Assembly (NCBI GenBank): GCA_900177435.1
Contig: FXAI01000009.1
Coordinates: forward strand, 62,001-126,000
Source of the DNA: Alteromonadaceae bacterium Bs31
GTDB lineage: Bacteria > Pseudomonadota > Gammaproteobacteria > Pseudomonadales > Cellvibrionaceae
Direction: 5' to 3'
DNA length: 64,000 bases
Shown: one piece after another, positions 11,432 to 20,941 of the stretch
How positions within the stretch are numbered: the first letter of the stretch is position 1
Layout: each line of letters opens with the position of its first letter
The notes under the pieces: model-generated
Database searches by the model: none
What the model was told of the DNA's origin: nothing
Seen by the model: the letters and a program-made list of their open reading frames with translations, nothing else
Program-made: the position numbers and the translations under genes

Positions 11432-12548
11432 GTTTTCGCAGGCGGTTTCTTTTGGGATTTTGTTGTTGCGCTAATGCCCACTCAATATGCTCTGCCACAA
11501 GAGGGGAGCATGTTTCTTTTTTCTCTTTTAAGGCTTTTTGAATGTCCTCGGAAGCGGGCGCATTACCCAGTCCAATCGCAATATTGCGCAGCCAGCGTTG
11601 ATAGCCTATGCGCCTGATGGCAGAGCCCTCTGTGTTTTTTAGGAAAGTATCTTCATCCCACAAAAACAGGGTCAATAGTTCGCTATCCTGTAAACCGTGC
11701 CGCGCTTGAAAATCTTTCTCTAACGTCGGTTTGGCAAATTTGTTCCAGGGGCAAATTGCCTGGCAATCGTCACAGCCAAAAACGCGGTTGCCCATAACCT
11801 CTCGATACTCTTCGGGGATCGCGCCCTTGTTTTCAATAGTGAGGTAGGATATGCAGCGCCGGGCATCCAATTGGTAGGCTTTGGGAAAGGCATCGGTGGG
11901 GCAGACTTTGAGGCAGGCTTCACAGGTGCCGCATTTATTGTCTGCCCGTTCAGTATTCAGCGGTAGGGGCAGGTTAGTAAATATCTCACCGAGAAAAAAC
12001 CAGCTGCCAGCGTGCTGGTTAATCAGTAGAGTATGTTTTCCAACCCAGCCCAGCCCAGCCTGCTCCGCCAGTGGTCTTTCCAATACCGGGGCGCTGTCCA
12101 CAAAGGGGCGCTGGTTGAGGGTATATTCGGGAAAAACCTCACGGCTTCTGTTGGCAATTTTTTCTGCGATTTTCGCCAGACGCTTGCGCATGAGTTTGTG
12201 GTAATCCCGGCCCAGGGCATAGCGGCTGATGTAAGCTTTATCGGGCGATTTGAGGATTTTTATCTGCTCGGTGTCTTGTGGTAGATAGTCCAATCTTGCA
12301 GAAATTACTCTGGTGGTGCCCGGTACAAGCAAGTCTGGTTGCAAGCGTTTGTCTTTGTGCTCCTCCATCCAGGACATGCTGCCATGATAGTTTTGCTCCA
12401 GCCAATCATTTAAGCTCTCTGTTTGGTTCTCTGTATTTGCACTGCCAATACTTAATTGCTGGAAACCGGCTTCTTTTCCCCAACGAAAAATCTCTTCTGT
12501 CAGTAGTTGCAGAGCGTTGTTGTTGAGTGTGCTGTTAGCCTTGTGCAT
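11418..12548 (-). CDS. queG: Epoxyqueuosine reductase
   Basis: This cobalamin- and iron-sulfur-dependent enzyme catalyses the last step of queuosine formation in tRNA, reducing epoxyqueuosine. The 376 residues show the N-terminal family segments GSMSWMEEH and SRYALGRDYHKLMRKRL, and VDSAPVLERPLAEQAGLGWVG. Two [4Fe-4S] motifs follow: CGTCEACLKVCPTDAF and FGCDDCQAICPWN. It is divergent from nnr, 61 bases apart, and convergent with the MFS gene. The same queG-nnr-tsaE order is found in Pseudomonas. Confidence 0.96.
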   Translation of the reverse strand: MHKANSTLNNNALQLLTEEIFRWGKEAGFQQLSIGSANTENQTESLNDWLEQNYHGSMSWMEEHKDKRLQPDLLVPGTTRVISARLDYLPQDTEQIKILKSPDKAYISRYALGRDYHKLMRKRLAKIAEKIANRSREVFPEYTLNQRPFVDSAPVLERPLAEQAGLGWVGKHTLLINQHAGSWFFLGEIFTNLPLPLNTERADNKCGTCEACLKVCPTDAFPKAYQLDARRCISYLTIENKGAIPEEYREVMGNRVFGCDDCQAICPWNKFAKPTLEKDFQARHGLQDSELLTLFLWDEDTFLKNTEGSAIRRIGYQRWLRNIAIGLGNAPASEDIQKALKEKKETCSPLVAEHIEWALAQQQNPKRNRLRKLKRD

Positions 12549-12609
12549 TAAATTCGCTCATTTTGTCTTTGGTCGGCCCTGGCTCTCACGTATAATTTCG
12601 AAAATTTTA

Positions 12610-14148
12610 ATGAATATGCTTATGTCTGATTTTACACACAGCCAGCCCTTATTTCGCGCAGAGCAAGTAAGGCAGATGGATTCCACCGTCATTAAAGTGG
12701 GAGATGTTGCCGGTATTCAACTGATGAAGCGCGCGGGCCGTGCGGTATTTGAGTACATTATTCGAGCATGGCCAAACTGTGACAAGCTAATAGTGTGCTG
12801 TGGTGCAGGCAATAATGCTGGCGATGGCTATGTGATTGCTGGCCTGGCGGCTCAGAGAAAGCTGGCGATTGAGGTGCTGAGCACCTGCCCACCAGAGACG
12901 CTTAAAGGCGACGCCCTAAGGGCCTATCATTATGCGCTTCAGGAGAATGTTTCTATAAGCCATGTGGAAGACTGGCTTGCGCGGGCCAGTGAATTTACCG
13001 AGTCTGTTGTCGTTGTAGATGCGTTATTGGGCACCGGCTTTCGCGGTGAGTTGAAACCGGAATATGTGCAGGCGATTACCACGATCAATTCTGGCTCCGC
13101 GGCGATAGTGGCGGTCGATCTGCCGTCGGGTTTACAGGCCGATACCGGCCATGTGCCAAGCGTGGCCGTGCGAGCAGATGCAACAATCACCTTTGTGGCT
13201 GATAAATGCGGCTTACATACAGGCAGAGCGCCAGCATATACCGGTCCGGTTACTCTTTGCGATCTGCAAATATCAGAGTGCTCTGAGGTCTGTTTGCAGC
13301 AACTGGCGTTAATCCAAACGCCCATAAAAAGAATTTTTACCGAGCCTTTGCTGGCGAAGTTACCTGAACGGGACGCCGACGCCCACAAGGGCCAATTGGG
13401 GCACGTGATGCTGGTGGGTGGAGACAAGGGTATGGGGGGGGCTATCGCCCTTGCAGCGGAGACCTGTGCTCGTTCGGGTGCAGGCCTGACTAGCGTAGCT
13501 ACTCAGCCAGATCACCTTGCCCCACTGATTGCCCGGCTTCCAGAGGTGATGACCAACGGAGTGCCTTCCGGTCAGGCAATCAAGCCGCTTTTGAGCCGCC
13601 CAAGTGTTATTGCTATTGGCCCGGGGCTCGGGCAGTCGCCATGGTCAGAACAAATGTTACAACAGGCGGCCGCCGTTGATGTGCCCATGGTGGTGGACGC
13701 GGATGCATTAAATATTCTCTCGCAGGGCAGAGTTGCTTCCATGAGGCCCCGGCCAAATTGGGTGCTCACCCCTCACCCTGGGGAGGCGGCGCGGCTATTG
13801 TCATGTTCGATAGAAGATATACAAGCAGACCGTTTTAAAGCGGTAGAACAATTACAAAGTTGCTTTGGCGGTGTTGTGGTGCTCAAGGGTCCTGGAACCT
13901 TGATTGCAGATGGCAATCAGATATTGGTGGCCAAAGTTGGCAATGCCGGTATGGCCACTGGCGGAATGGGCGATGTGCTCACGGGGCTTATTGCTGCGCT
14001 TCTTGCTCAAGGCATGAGCCCTCTTGAGGCCGCATGTCTTGCCGTATGTGTGCACGGTGATGCGGCAGACCTGGTAGCGGAAAACAGCGGGATGCGGGGA
14101 ATGCTCGCCAGTGATTTAATTGCATATATTCGGGAGCTACTCTGTTAG
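12610..14148 (+). CDS. nnr: Bifunctional NAD(P)H-hydrate epimerase/dehydratase
   Basis: This repair enzyme restores damaged NAD(P)HX to NAD(P)H. The N-terminal YjeF domain (about 10-220) is the epimerase, with GAGNNAGDGYVIAGL and VDALLGTGFRG. The C-terminal domain (about 235-510) is the ADP- or ATP-dependent dehydratase, with VMLVGGDKGMGGAI, LTPHPGEAARLL and GMATGGMGDVLTGLIAALLA. The first credible ATG is 12610; ATG 12622 is an alternative and neither has a clear ribosome binding site. Upstream in-frame sequence overlaps queG and was excluded. The stop at 14148 abuts the tsaE start. Confidence 0.94.
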   Translation: MNMLMSDFTHSQPLFRAEQVRQMDSTVIKVGDVAGIQLMKRAGRAVFEYIIRAWPNCDKLIVCCGAGNNAGDGYVIAGLAAQRKLAIEVLSTCPPETLKGDALRAYHYALQENVSISHVEDWLARASEFTESVVVVDALLGTGFRGELKPEYVQAITTINSGSAAIVAVDLPSGLQADTGHVPSVAVRADATITFVADKCGLHTGRAPAYTGPVTLCDLQISECSEVCLQQLALIQTPIKRIFTEPLLAKLPERDADAHKGQLGHVMLVGGDKGMGGAIALAAETCARSGAGLTSVATQPDHLAPLIARLPEVMTNGVPSGQAIKPLLSRPSVIAIGPGLGQSPWSEQMLQQAAAVDVPMVVDADALNILSQGRVASMRPRPNWVLTPHPGEAARLLSCSIEDIQADRFKAVEQLQSCFGGVVVLKGPGTLIADGNQILVAKVGNAGMATGGMGDVLTGLIAALLAQGMSPLEAACLAVCVHGDAADLVAENSGMRGMLASDLIAYIRELLC

Positions 14149-14610
14149 ATGCAAAAACAGCTGGAAATCCACTTGCAAGACGAAGCTGCTACAGTGGTGG
14201 CGGGTCGTTCATTGGCAGAAAATCTTGATAACGGACTAGTGTTGTACTTGGATGGCGTGCTCGGCGCAGGCAAAACAACTTTTTGCCGTGGCATACTGCA
14301 GGCTTTTGGTCATTCAGGTGCGGTTAAGAGCCCAACTTATACTCTGGTTGAGCCTTATGAGTTGGCGAAGAGAAAAGTCTTTCATTTCGACCTGTATCGT
14401 TTGGGGGACCCAGAAGAGTTGGAGTACATGGGAATACGCGATTATTTTCAGCCGGGCCATATCTGTTTGGTTGAATGGCCCGAAAAAGGTCGCGGTTTTT
14501 TGCCAGAGGCAGATTTAATCGCTAAGGTTGTACCAGAGGCGGGTGGTCGCAAGCTTACAATAATGTCAGGCTCGGAGCTTGGCTCTACTATTGTTGCTAG
14601 AATGTTGTAA
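14149..14610 (+). CDS. tsaE: tRNA t6A synthesis ATPase TsaE
   Basis: This is the ATPase partner of TsaB and TsaD in making N6-threonylcarbamoyladenosine at tRNA position 37. The 153-residue protein has a P-loop in LDGVLGAGKTTFCRGIL, then SPTYTLVEPYE and HFDLYRLGDPEELEYMGIRD, all family hallmarks. The ATG directly follows the nnr stop, so translation is probably coupled. amiB follows after 14 bases. Confidence 0.96.
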   Translation: MQKQLEIHLQDEAATVVAGRSLAENLDNGLVLYLDGVLGAGKTTFCRGILQAFGHSGAVKSPTYTLVEPYELAKRKVFHFDLYRLGDPEELEYMGIRDYFQPGHICLVEWPEKGRGFLPEADLIAKVVPEAGGRKLTIMSGSELGSTIVARML

Positions 14611-14624
14611 AAGGGGGCAGGGGA

Positions 14625-15995
14625 ATGGCAGGCAGGAAAAACAGAACGCGCAAACCTGTTGCGCTCTTGTTTTTAAAATCTCTGATGGGCATTATTTTGC
14701 TCCTCGGTTCCTCCTGTTTTGCTGCAAATATTGAATCTGTTCGCGTATGGCGCGCACCAGATCATACCCGTTTGGTTTTCGACTTGAGCGCTTCAGTTGT
14801 GGATCACAAAGTTTTTCCCTTAAAAGCGCCGGCAAGAATAGTTGTCGATATTGCAGACAGTTCCATTAATGCGAACGATGTCGATGAGCTCGATTTAAGT
14901 AACACCCCCATCAAACAGATTCGCTCTGGAAAACGTAACTCAAAAGATTTACGTGTGGTTCTAGATCTCAATGCCACAGTCAAACCCCGCAGTTTCGTTT
15001 TAGTCAAACACGGCGGAAAGCCGGATCGCTTGGTCATCGACTTATACGACTCCAATATTGAAACCGTTAAAACTGTCCAGCAGGTTGTAAAAGCCGAGAC
15101 CGGCAAGCGCGATATTATTGTTGCTATTGATGCAGGCCATGGTGGCGAAGACCCCGGTGCACTCGGCCCGAAAAAAATACGTGAAAAGGACGTAGTTTAC
15201 AAAATCAGTAAGCAGCTTGCCTCCATGGTTAATGCGGAAAAAGGGTACAAAGCACATATGGTTCGCACAGGGGATTATTATATTCCTTTGGATACGCGTC
15301 GCAATAAAGCCCGAGAGGTACGCGCAGATATTTTTATTTCCATACATGCTGATGCCTTTAAAAACCCCAAAGCTAAAGGCGCATCTGTATTTGCTCTGTC
15401 TCGCCGGGGTGCCACATCCGAAACCGCGCGCTTTCTTGCGTCTAAAGAGAACGAAGCCGATTTAATTGGCGGTGTTGGCGGTGTAGATTTGGGTAACGTT
15501 GATGATATGCTCGCGGGTGTATTGGTGGATTTATCCATGACAGCATCTCTGGCTAATTCCCTGGATGTAGGTGAAAAAGTGTTGGGTCAAATTGGTAAGG
15601 TTACCCTGCTGCATAAAAATCAGGTGGAGCAAGCGGGTTTTGTTGTGCTTAAATCGCCGGATGTACCCTCCATATTGGTTGAAACAGGCTTTATTTCCAA
15701 CCCGGAAGAGGCGCGAAAGCTCAACACTTATGATCACCGAAAAAAGCTGGCGAACGCCATTTTTACTGGTGTTAAACGCTATTTTAACGAGACTCCTCCG
15801 GCGGGTTCATATGTGGCGTGGAAAAAATACGGTGATAATCTAGAGCGACAAATGGAGCATGTGATTTCCCGTGGAGAGACACTAACAGCCATTGCCACAC
15901 GCTATAAAGTCAGCGTCGCCCGCATTAAAGCTGCGAACGACTTGAATGACTCAACCATTAAAATTGGGCAGATATTAAAGATTCCTGCCTCATAA
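14625..15995 (+). CDS. amiB: N-acetylmuramoyl-L-alanine amidase, AMIN-Amidase_3-LysM
   Basis: This periplasmic zinc amidase splits peptide from glycan in septal peptidoglycan during daughter-cell separation. The 456-residue precursor has a basic N-terminus and signal peptide (cleavage near SSCFA, residue 34). An AMIN domain follows (about 38-130), then the Amidase_3 catalytic domain (about 160-390) with DAGHGGEDPGALG, ISIHADAF and LVETGFISNPEEA. A C-terminal LysM module spans 410-456 (SRGETLTAIATRYKVS). The LysM domain favours the AmiB-like Pseudomonas type over AmiC. It lies between tsaE and mutL, as in that genus. Confidence 0.94.
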   Translation: MAGRKNRTRKPVALLFLKSLMGIILLLGSSCFAANIESVRVWRAPDHTRLVFDLSASVVDHKVFPLKAPARIVVDIADSSINANDVDELDLSNTPIKQIRSGKRNSKDLRVVLDLNATVKPRSFVLVKHGGKPDRLVIDLYDSNIETVKTVQQVVKAETGKRDIIVAIDAGHGGEDPGALGPKKIREKDVVYKISKQLASMVNAEKGYKAHMVRTGDYYIPLDTRRNKAREVRADIFISIHADAFKNPKAKGASVFALSRRGATSETARFLASKENEADLIGGVGGVDLGNVDDMLAGVLVDLSMTASLANSLDVGEKVLGQIGKVTLLHKNQVEQAGFVVLKSPDVPSILVETGFISNPEEARKLNTYDHRKKLANAIFTGVKRYFNETPPAGSYVAWKKYGDNLERQMEHVISRGETLTAIATRYKVSVARIKAANDLNDSTIKIGQILKIPAS

Positions 15996-16010
15996 ATTTC
16001 TAATTTACCT

Positions 16011-17828
16011 ATGAACAAAATTCAGATTCTCAGCCCGCGTCTGGCAAACCAGATAGCGGCGGGTGAAGTTGTCGAGCGCCCGGCGTCAGTGATCAAAGAG
16101 CTGGTTGAAAACAGCATAGACGCTGGTGCGAAACAGTTGGATATTGAAATTGAAAACGGCGGCAGTAAATTAATCCGTATTCGCGATGATGGTGGCGGTA
16201 TAGCAAAAGACGATTTACCGCTGGCCCTTAGTCGTCATGCTACCTCCAAAATCATAAATCTCGATGATCTCGAAGCTGTTGCAACGCTGGGTTTTCGCGG
16301 TGAAGCCCTGGCAAGTATCAGCTCGGTTGCGCGCCTGAAACTAACCAGCAATGATGGTAGTGAAGAAACTGCCTGGTGCGTGCAGGCAGAGGGCCGGGAC
16401 ATGGCTGCGCACCTTACTCCTGCCGGGCACCCTCGCGGCACCTCGGTAGAGGTGAGAGATTTATTTTTTAATACCCCTGCGCGGCGTAAGTTTCTGCGTA
16501 CCGAAAAAACCGAATATTCCCGAATTGAAGACATACTAAAACGTCTGGCTCTGTCACGCTTTGAACTTGGGTTTTCCTTAAAAAATAATGGTCGGGTTGT
16601 CCATAGCTGGCGACCTGCCGACAGCCAGGCGGAACAAGAACGCAGAGTGGCGCAAATATGCGGTCCGACCTTTATGGAAAATAGCGTTCATGTGGATATT
16701 GAACGCAGCGGCTTGCGCTTATGGGGCTGGGTGGCATTGCCTACCTTTTCTCGCAGTCAGGCTGACTTGCAGCATTTTTTTGTTAATGGCAGAGCGATTC
16801 GCGACAAGTTGGTAAGTCATGCCATCAAGCAGGCGTATCAAGATGTTCTTTATCACGGCAGGCATCCGGCATTTGTACTTTATTTGGAATTAGATGCAGC
16901 GAATGTTGATGTGAATGTGCACCCCACCAAGCACGAAGTGCGTTTTCGCGATTCCCGCCTGGTGCACGACTTTCTTTTTCGCAGTTTGCATAAGGCTCTA
17001 GCCGATGTACGGCCTGCCAGTGAGGATCAAGCCGAGCGGGTGTATGCCGTGCAGGATGTAACGCTTGAGAACATTTCCAGTCAGGCAAGCTTGGGGCTCG
17101 GGGTAAAAACGCATTTTGAGTCGCCTGCCTCTCATGTTTCAGAGGCCTCTCAAAATTATTTTGCACAAGCCCAGGATGTAGGCTCGGGCGCAGCCACCGA
17201 AGTGGAACATTCCTTACACGCCTTGTCGGAGCAGCAACAGGACCTGCCACCCCTCGGTTATGCCATTGCTCAACTTAAGGGAATTTATATTCTTGCGGAA
17301 AATGAACATGGCTTAATTGTTGTGGATATGCACGCTGCACACGAGCGAATTACCTATGAGCGTTTAAAGGCTCAGCAGGAGCAGCAAAAAATTCAATCAC
17401 AACCTTTGTTGGTGCCACAGTCCATTGCGGTAAGCGAAAAAGAGGCCGGTTACGCAGAAGAGCGTGCAGATATTTTTTCCCGCCTGGGTTTTGATATTGA
17501 GAGAGCTGGGCCGGAGTCGCTTCTTATTCGACAGTTGCCAGTAATGCTCAACAGGTCGCATGTAGAGCAGTTGGTGAGAGACGTACTGTCAGACCTAATT
17601 GAATTTGGTAGCAGTCAGCGTATTGAGAACAATATAAACGATATACTCTCAACAATGGCGTGCCACGGTTCCGTGAGAGCAAACCGGAAATTAACTATTC
17701 CGGAAATGAATGCTCTATTGCGCGATATGGAAATTACCGAGCGCAGCGGGCAGTGTAATCATGGCCGCCCTACCTGGAGTCAGCTCGACCTGGTTCAGCT
17801 GGATAAATTATTTATGCGGGGCCAGTAG
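16011..17828 (+). CDS. mutL: DNA mismatch repair protein MutL
   Basis: This 605-residue mismatch-repair ATPase has a GHKL domain (about 1-330) with [26 protein letters not shown] and [12 protein letters not shown] variable linker (about 330-410) and a C-terminal dimerisation domain follow. The C-terminus holds [12 protein letters not shown], fitting the endonuclease metal motif DxHA(X)2E(X)4E with Met in place of Gln, plus ACHGSVRAN and QCNHGRP. This suggests a nicking MutL, as used by bacteria without MutH; activity is inferred. It is followed by miaA with a 1-base overlap (TAGTG). Confidence 0.96.
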   Translation: MNKIQILSPRLANQIAAGEVVERPASVIKELVENSIDAGAKQLDIEIENGGSKLIRIRDDGGGIAKDDLPLALSRHATSKIINLDDLEAVATLGFRGEALASISSVARLKLTSNDGSEETAWCVQAEGRDMAAHLTPAGHPRGTSVEVRDLFFNTPARRKFLRTEKTEYSRIEDILKRLALSRFELGFSLKNNGRVVHSWRPADSQAEQERRVAQICGPTFMENSVHVDIERSGLRLWGWVALPTFSRSQADLQHFFVNGRAIRDKLVSHAIKQAYQDVLYHGRHPAFVLYLELDAANVDVNVHPTKHEVRFRDSRLVHDFLFRSLHKALADVRPASEDQAERVYAVQDVTLENISSQASLGLGVKTHFESPASHVSEASQNYFAQAQDVGSGAATEVEHSLHALSEQQQDLPPLGYAIAQLKGIYILAENEHGLIVVDMHAAHERITYERLKAQQEQQKIQSQPLLVPQSIAVSEKEAGYAEERADIFSRLGFDIERAGPESLLIRQLPVMLNRSHVEQLVRDVLSDLIEFGSSQRIENNINDILSTMACHGSVRANRKLTIPEMNALLRDMEITERSGQCNHGRPTWSQLDLVQLDKLFMRGQ

Positions 17829-18811
17829 TGGCAACTATTGCTGCGCAGGTAAACGGTAAGCCCCGGGCCATCGCCTTGATGGGGCCAACGGCCTCGGGTA
17901 AAACAGGGCTTGCTATTGCGCTCCATAAAATCCTGGGTGCTGAAATAATCAGCGTGGATTCTGCGCTGGTGTATCGAGGCATGGATATTGGCTCAGCCAA
18001 GCCCAGCGCAGAAGAGTTAGCCCTAGCGCCCCACCGTCTGATAAACCTAAGAGACCCCTCTGAGCCCTACTCAGCGGCTGAGTTTTGTGAGGATGCCAAA
18101 AACGAAATCAATAACATTGTGGCTGCGGGGAAAATTCCCCTGTTGGTAGGCGGTACCATGTTGTATTTTAAAGCCTTGCTCGAAGGCATGTCTGACATGC
18201 CCTCATCGCAACCGGCGATGAGGGAGCAGATAGAGCGGGAAGCGCAGGAGAAGGGTTGGCCATTTATGCATCAATTGCTTGCAGAGGTTGATCCCGACAC
18301 TGCTGCGGCGCTGCACCCCAATCATTCCCATAGAATTAGCCGGGCGCTGGAGGTATACCGCCTATCGGGCAAGCCCATCAGTGAATTTCGCAGTGAAAGC
18401 GATGGTGGGCTGCTGGATACTTATCATTGGACCCAAATAGCGATAAGTCCTCGTGAGCGCAGTGTGTTGCACGACCGTATTCACCTTCGTTTTGATACTA
18501 TGCTTGAACTTGGTTTGCTTGCGGAGGTCGAAGCATTGTTCAAGCGCAGCGATCTGGATGCAGAGCTGCCTGCCATCCGTGCAGTGGGTTACCGGCAGGT
18601 GTGGGAGTATCTGGAAGGCAAGTACGCCTACGAAGAAATGCGCGAGCGGGGACGAGCTGCTACCAGGCAATTGGCCAAGAGGCAGCTGACTTGGTTGAGA
18701 AGCTGGAGCAAGCTAAACTGGCTTTATACCCAAAATGAAGACCACGATTTGCTAAGTTCCGATGAAATTGTGAATAAGGCATTGAGTTTTTTACGTCAAA
18801 CAACCATATAA
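17828..18811 (+). CDS. miaA: tRNA dimethylallyltransferase
   Basis: MiaA adds the dimethylallyl group to N6 of adenosine 37 in tRNAs reading UNN codons. The 327 residues begin at GTG 17828, overlapping the mutL stop by one base. Family segments include [17 protein letters not shown] (P-loop), [33 protein letters not shown] and [11 protein letters not shown] Lys/Arg-rich stretch near 275-290 ([14 protein letters not shown]) fits the tRNA-binding end. The miaA-hfq order is conserved in gammaproteobacteria. Confidence 0.97.
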   Translation: MATIAAQVNGKPRAIALMGPTASGKTGLAIALHKILGAEIISVDSALVYRGMDIGSAKPSAEELALAPHRLINLRDPSEPYSAAEFCEDAKNEINNIVAAGKIPLLVGGTMLYFKALLEGMSDMPSSQPAMREQIEREAQEKGWPFMHQLLAEVDPDTAAALHPNHSHRISRALEVYRLSGKPISEFRSESDGGLLDTYHWTQIAISPRERSVLHDRIHLRFDTMLELGLLAEVEALFKRSDLDAELPAIRAVGYRQVWEYLEGKYAYEEMRERGRAATRQLAKRQLTWLRSWSKLNWLYTQNEDHDLLSSDEIVNKALSFLRQTTI

Positions 18812-18951
18812 TGTGAATCTGATGAAACTGACTGGGCGCAGTATCATTAGTTTTTTTCGGGAGTTTGCCGCTTTGAGCTTTGGGTTTGGCCCCTGCGATG
18901 GTGACATTCTTGCCTGAACGACTATAGTCAGATTATACGCTTACACTAATC

Positions 18952-18957
18952 TATAAT
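18952..18957 (+). promoter_or_regulatory. Candidate -10 element upstream of hfq
   Basis: A perfect TATAAT lies 104 bases before the hfq start in the 249-base miaA-hfq gap. No convincing -35 hexamer sits 16-18 bases upstream, so this is a weak prediction based on one box. Confidence 0.35.
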
Positions 18958-19060
18958 TTTTTTGCAAGACCCATAATTTTCGCACTCGCTTGGTGCGGAT
19001 TATGTTTTTAGATTGCGGGTTAGTGTTTACTTACATTTGTTCCTCATAAGGAGAAAAATC

Positions 19061-19324
19061 ATGTCAAAAGGGCATAGCTTACAAGACCCTTACCTAAATG
19101 TTCTTCGTAAAGAACGTATCCCTGTTTCAATTTATCTAGTTAACGGTATCAAGTTACAAGGGCAGGTTGAGTCTTTTGATCAATTTGTTGTTCTGCTCAA
19201 AAACACAGTAAGCCAGATGGTCTACAAACACGCTATATCTACTGTTGTGCCTTCACGCCCCGTGCGTGTGCCTATGCTAAATGCTGAGGCTGGCGGCAAT
19301 GATGAGATGGAAGACGGCGTGTAG
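19061..19324 (+). CDS. hfq: RNA chaperone Hfq
   Basis: Hfq is a hexameric Sm-like protein that pairs small RNAs with mRNAs. The 87-residue protein starts at ATG 19061 behind an excellent AAGGAG (19048-19053). Sm1 and Sm2 regions are clear: [29 protein letters not shown] and [14 protein letters not shown], including the KH motif. The C-terminal tail is short and acidic ([10 protein letters not shown]). A hairpin follows in the gap before hflX. Confidence 0.98.
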   Translation: MSKGHSLQDPYLNVLRKERIPVSIYLVNGIKLQGQVESFDQFVVLLKNTVSQMVYKHAISTVVPSRPVRVPMLNAEAGGNDEMEDGV

Positions 19325-19336
19325 TGAATATGGAGT

Positions 19337-19389
19337 CTGGCAGGTAATAAGCTTTCACCACTAGCGAAAAATGCTTATTATCCTGTCAG
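19337..19389 (+). other. Long imperfect stem-loop between hfq and hflX
   Basis: CTGGCAGGTAATAAGC (19337-19352) pairs with the sequence at 19373-19389. The stem is about 16 bp, with one G-T wobble and one bulged A, around a loop of about 20 bases. There is no U tract immediately after the stem; a T run occurs at 19401-19407. It may act in mRNA processing, stability or partial termination between the two genes. Confidence 0.55.
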
Positions 19390-19419
19390 TAACCTTCACT
19401 CTTTTTTTCGGAGTAATAT

Positions 19420-20757
19420 TTGTTTTTTGAAAGACCTGATTCAGGTGAACTGGCTGTGTTGGTTCATTTGGAGCTCCCTCAAAGCGCCGAGCTTGACGAT
19501 CCCCGCGAATTCGAAGAGTTGGTATTGTCAGCAGGTGGCGATCCGGTAGATTTTCTCACTGGTCAGCGTTCTTCCCCTCACTCAAAATTTTTTATTGGCA
19601 CAGGTAAGCTCGAAGAGTTGCAGGCCTTAGTTGCGCAGCACGAGGCTGAACTGGTGATTTTTAATCACGAGTTAAGCCCCAGTCAGGAGCGGAACCTGGA
19701 AAAAGAGCTGCAGTGCAGGGTGTTGGATCGGACCGGGTTAATTCTGGATATCTTTGCGCAACGCGCTCGAACCCATGAAGGTAAGCTGCAAGTAGAGCTG
19801 GCTCAGCTTGAGCATATGTCTACTCGGCTGATTCGGGGCTGGACTCACTTGGAGCGCCAGAAGGGTGGTATTGGCTTGCGGGGGCCGGGTGAAACCCAGC
19901 TTGAATCAGACCGCCGCTTACTGCGGGCCAGAATTAAAACTATTCAGCGGCGTTTGGAAAAAGTGCGCAAACAGCGAGCACAGGGGCGTCGAGCGAGAAA
20001 TCGTGCAGACATTCCCACTGTGTCCCTAGTGGGCTATACCAACGCCGGGAAAAGCACCTTATTCAATAGTATTACCAATGCCGGGGTGTTTGCTCAGGAC
20101 CAGCTCTTCGCCACGCTGGACCCGACAATGCGCCGAATTGGCTTGCCGGATGTGGGCCCTGCTGTGCTGGCAGATACTGTGGGTTTTATCAGTAACCTGC
20201 CTCACCGCTTGGTTGAATCATTTCGTGCCACACTGGAAGAGGCCGCTAGTGCAGATTTGCTGTTACATATAATAGATGCGGCTGATGATGAGCGTCAGCG
20301 TAATATCGAGCAGGTAGAGCTGGTGTTGGCGGAAATTGATGCCGCCGAAATTCCTGCTCTCAAGGTTTATAACAAAATAGACCTGATGCCGGAGATGGAG
20401 CCGCGCATTGATCGAGATGATCTAGGGCGGCCAGTGGCTGTTTGGCTTTCCGCCCAAGACATGCAGAAGCAGGCTGAAGGCACAGAAATACTGTTTTCTG
20501 CGCTGGCTGAATTACTTACGGATGACATTGTTCATGAGAGCATCTGGCTGGCGGCCAACATGGGTAGCTTGCGGGCGGGCCTATACCGCCATAATGCGGT
20601 GCTGAATGAAGAGTATCACCCTGATGGAACCTGTGAGCTGGAAATCAGATTGCCAGAGGTGGACTTTAAAAAGCTCCTGTCTGCAGAAAATGTTAGTTAC
20701 GAAGATATTCGTTCGCAACAGGATGGGCAATCCGAAATACAGCAGCTTGCCGTATAA
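19420..20757 (+). CDS. hflX: Ribosome-associated GTPase HflX
   Basis: HflX is a GTPase that splits stalled or hibernating ribosomes. The 445 residues start at TTG 19420, with CGGAG about 7 bases before. This start gives an N-terminus that aligns with E. coli (FFERPDSGELAVLVHLEL against MFDRYDAGEQAVLVH). Motifs include LSPSQERNLEKEL, GGIGLRGPGETQLE, VGYTNAGKSTLFN (G1), DTVGFISNLP (G3) and NKID (G4). It sits in the usual hfq-hflX-hflK-hflC series. Confidence 0.96.
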   Translation: MFFERPDSGELAVLVHLELPQSAELDDPREFEELVLSAGGDPVDFLTGQRSSPHSKFFIGTGKLEELQALVAQHEAELVIFNHELSPSQERNLEKELQCRVLDRTGLILDIFAQRARTHEGKLQVELAQLEHMSTRLIRGWTHLERQKGGIGLRGPGETQLESDRRLLRARIKTIQRRLEKVRKQRAQGRRARNRADIPTVSLVGYTNAGKSTLFNSITNAGVFAQDQLFATLDPTMRRIGLPDVGPAVLADTVGFISNLPHRLVESFRATLEEAASADLLLHIIDAADDERQRNIEQVELVLAEIDAAEIPALKVYNKIDLMPEMEPRIDRDDLGRPVAVWLSAQDMQKQAEGTEILFSALAELLTDDIVHESIWLAANMGSLRAGLYRHNAVLNEEYHPDGTCELEIRLPEVDFKKLLSAENVSYEDIRSQQDGQSEIQQLAV

Positions 20758-20941
20758 TTTGAATAAAAGATTTAGCGGTGTCTGTAAATAATTTTTTGAT
20801 GAAAATAGCTTCATGCACGGGGTCACCCTGTTTATTTCATATAAGCAGGCGGAATGCATTTCATCCATGGGCTAAAGCTTGAAATTGGCAGAACAACCTT
20901 CATATCCGATTATCACACTATAATTTAAGGCGGAGAGCGCT

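Noticed and set aside
12517-12609. N-terminal extension of Nnr
   Set aside because: It overlaps the queG start and adds residues with no family support.
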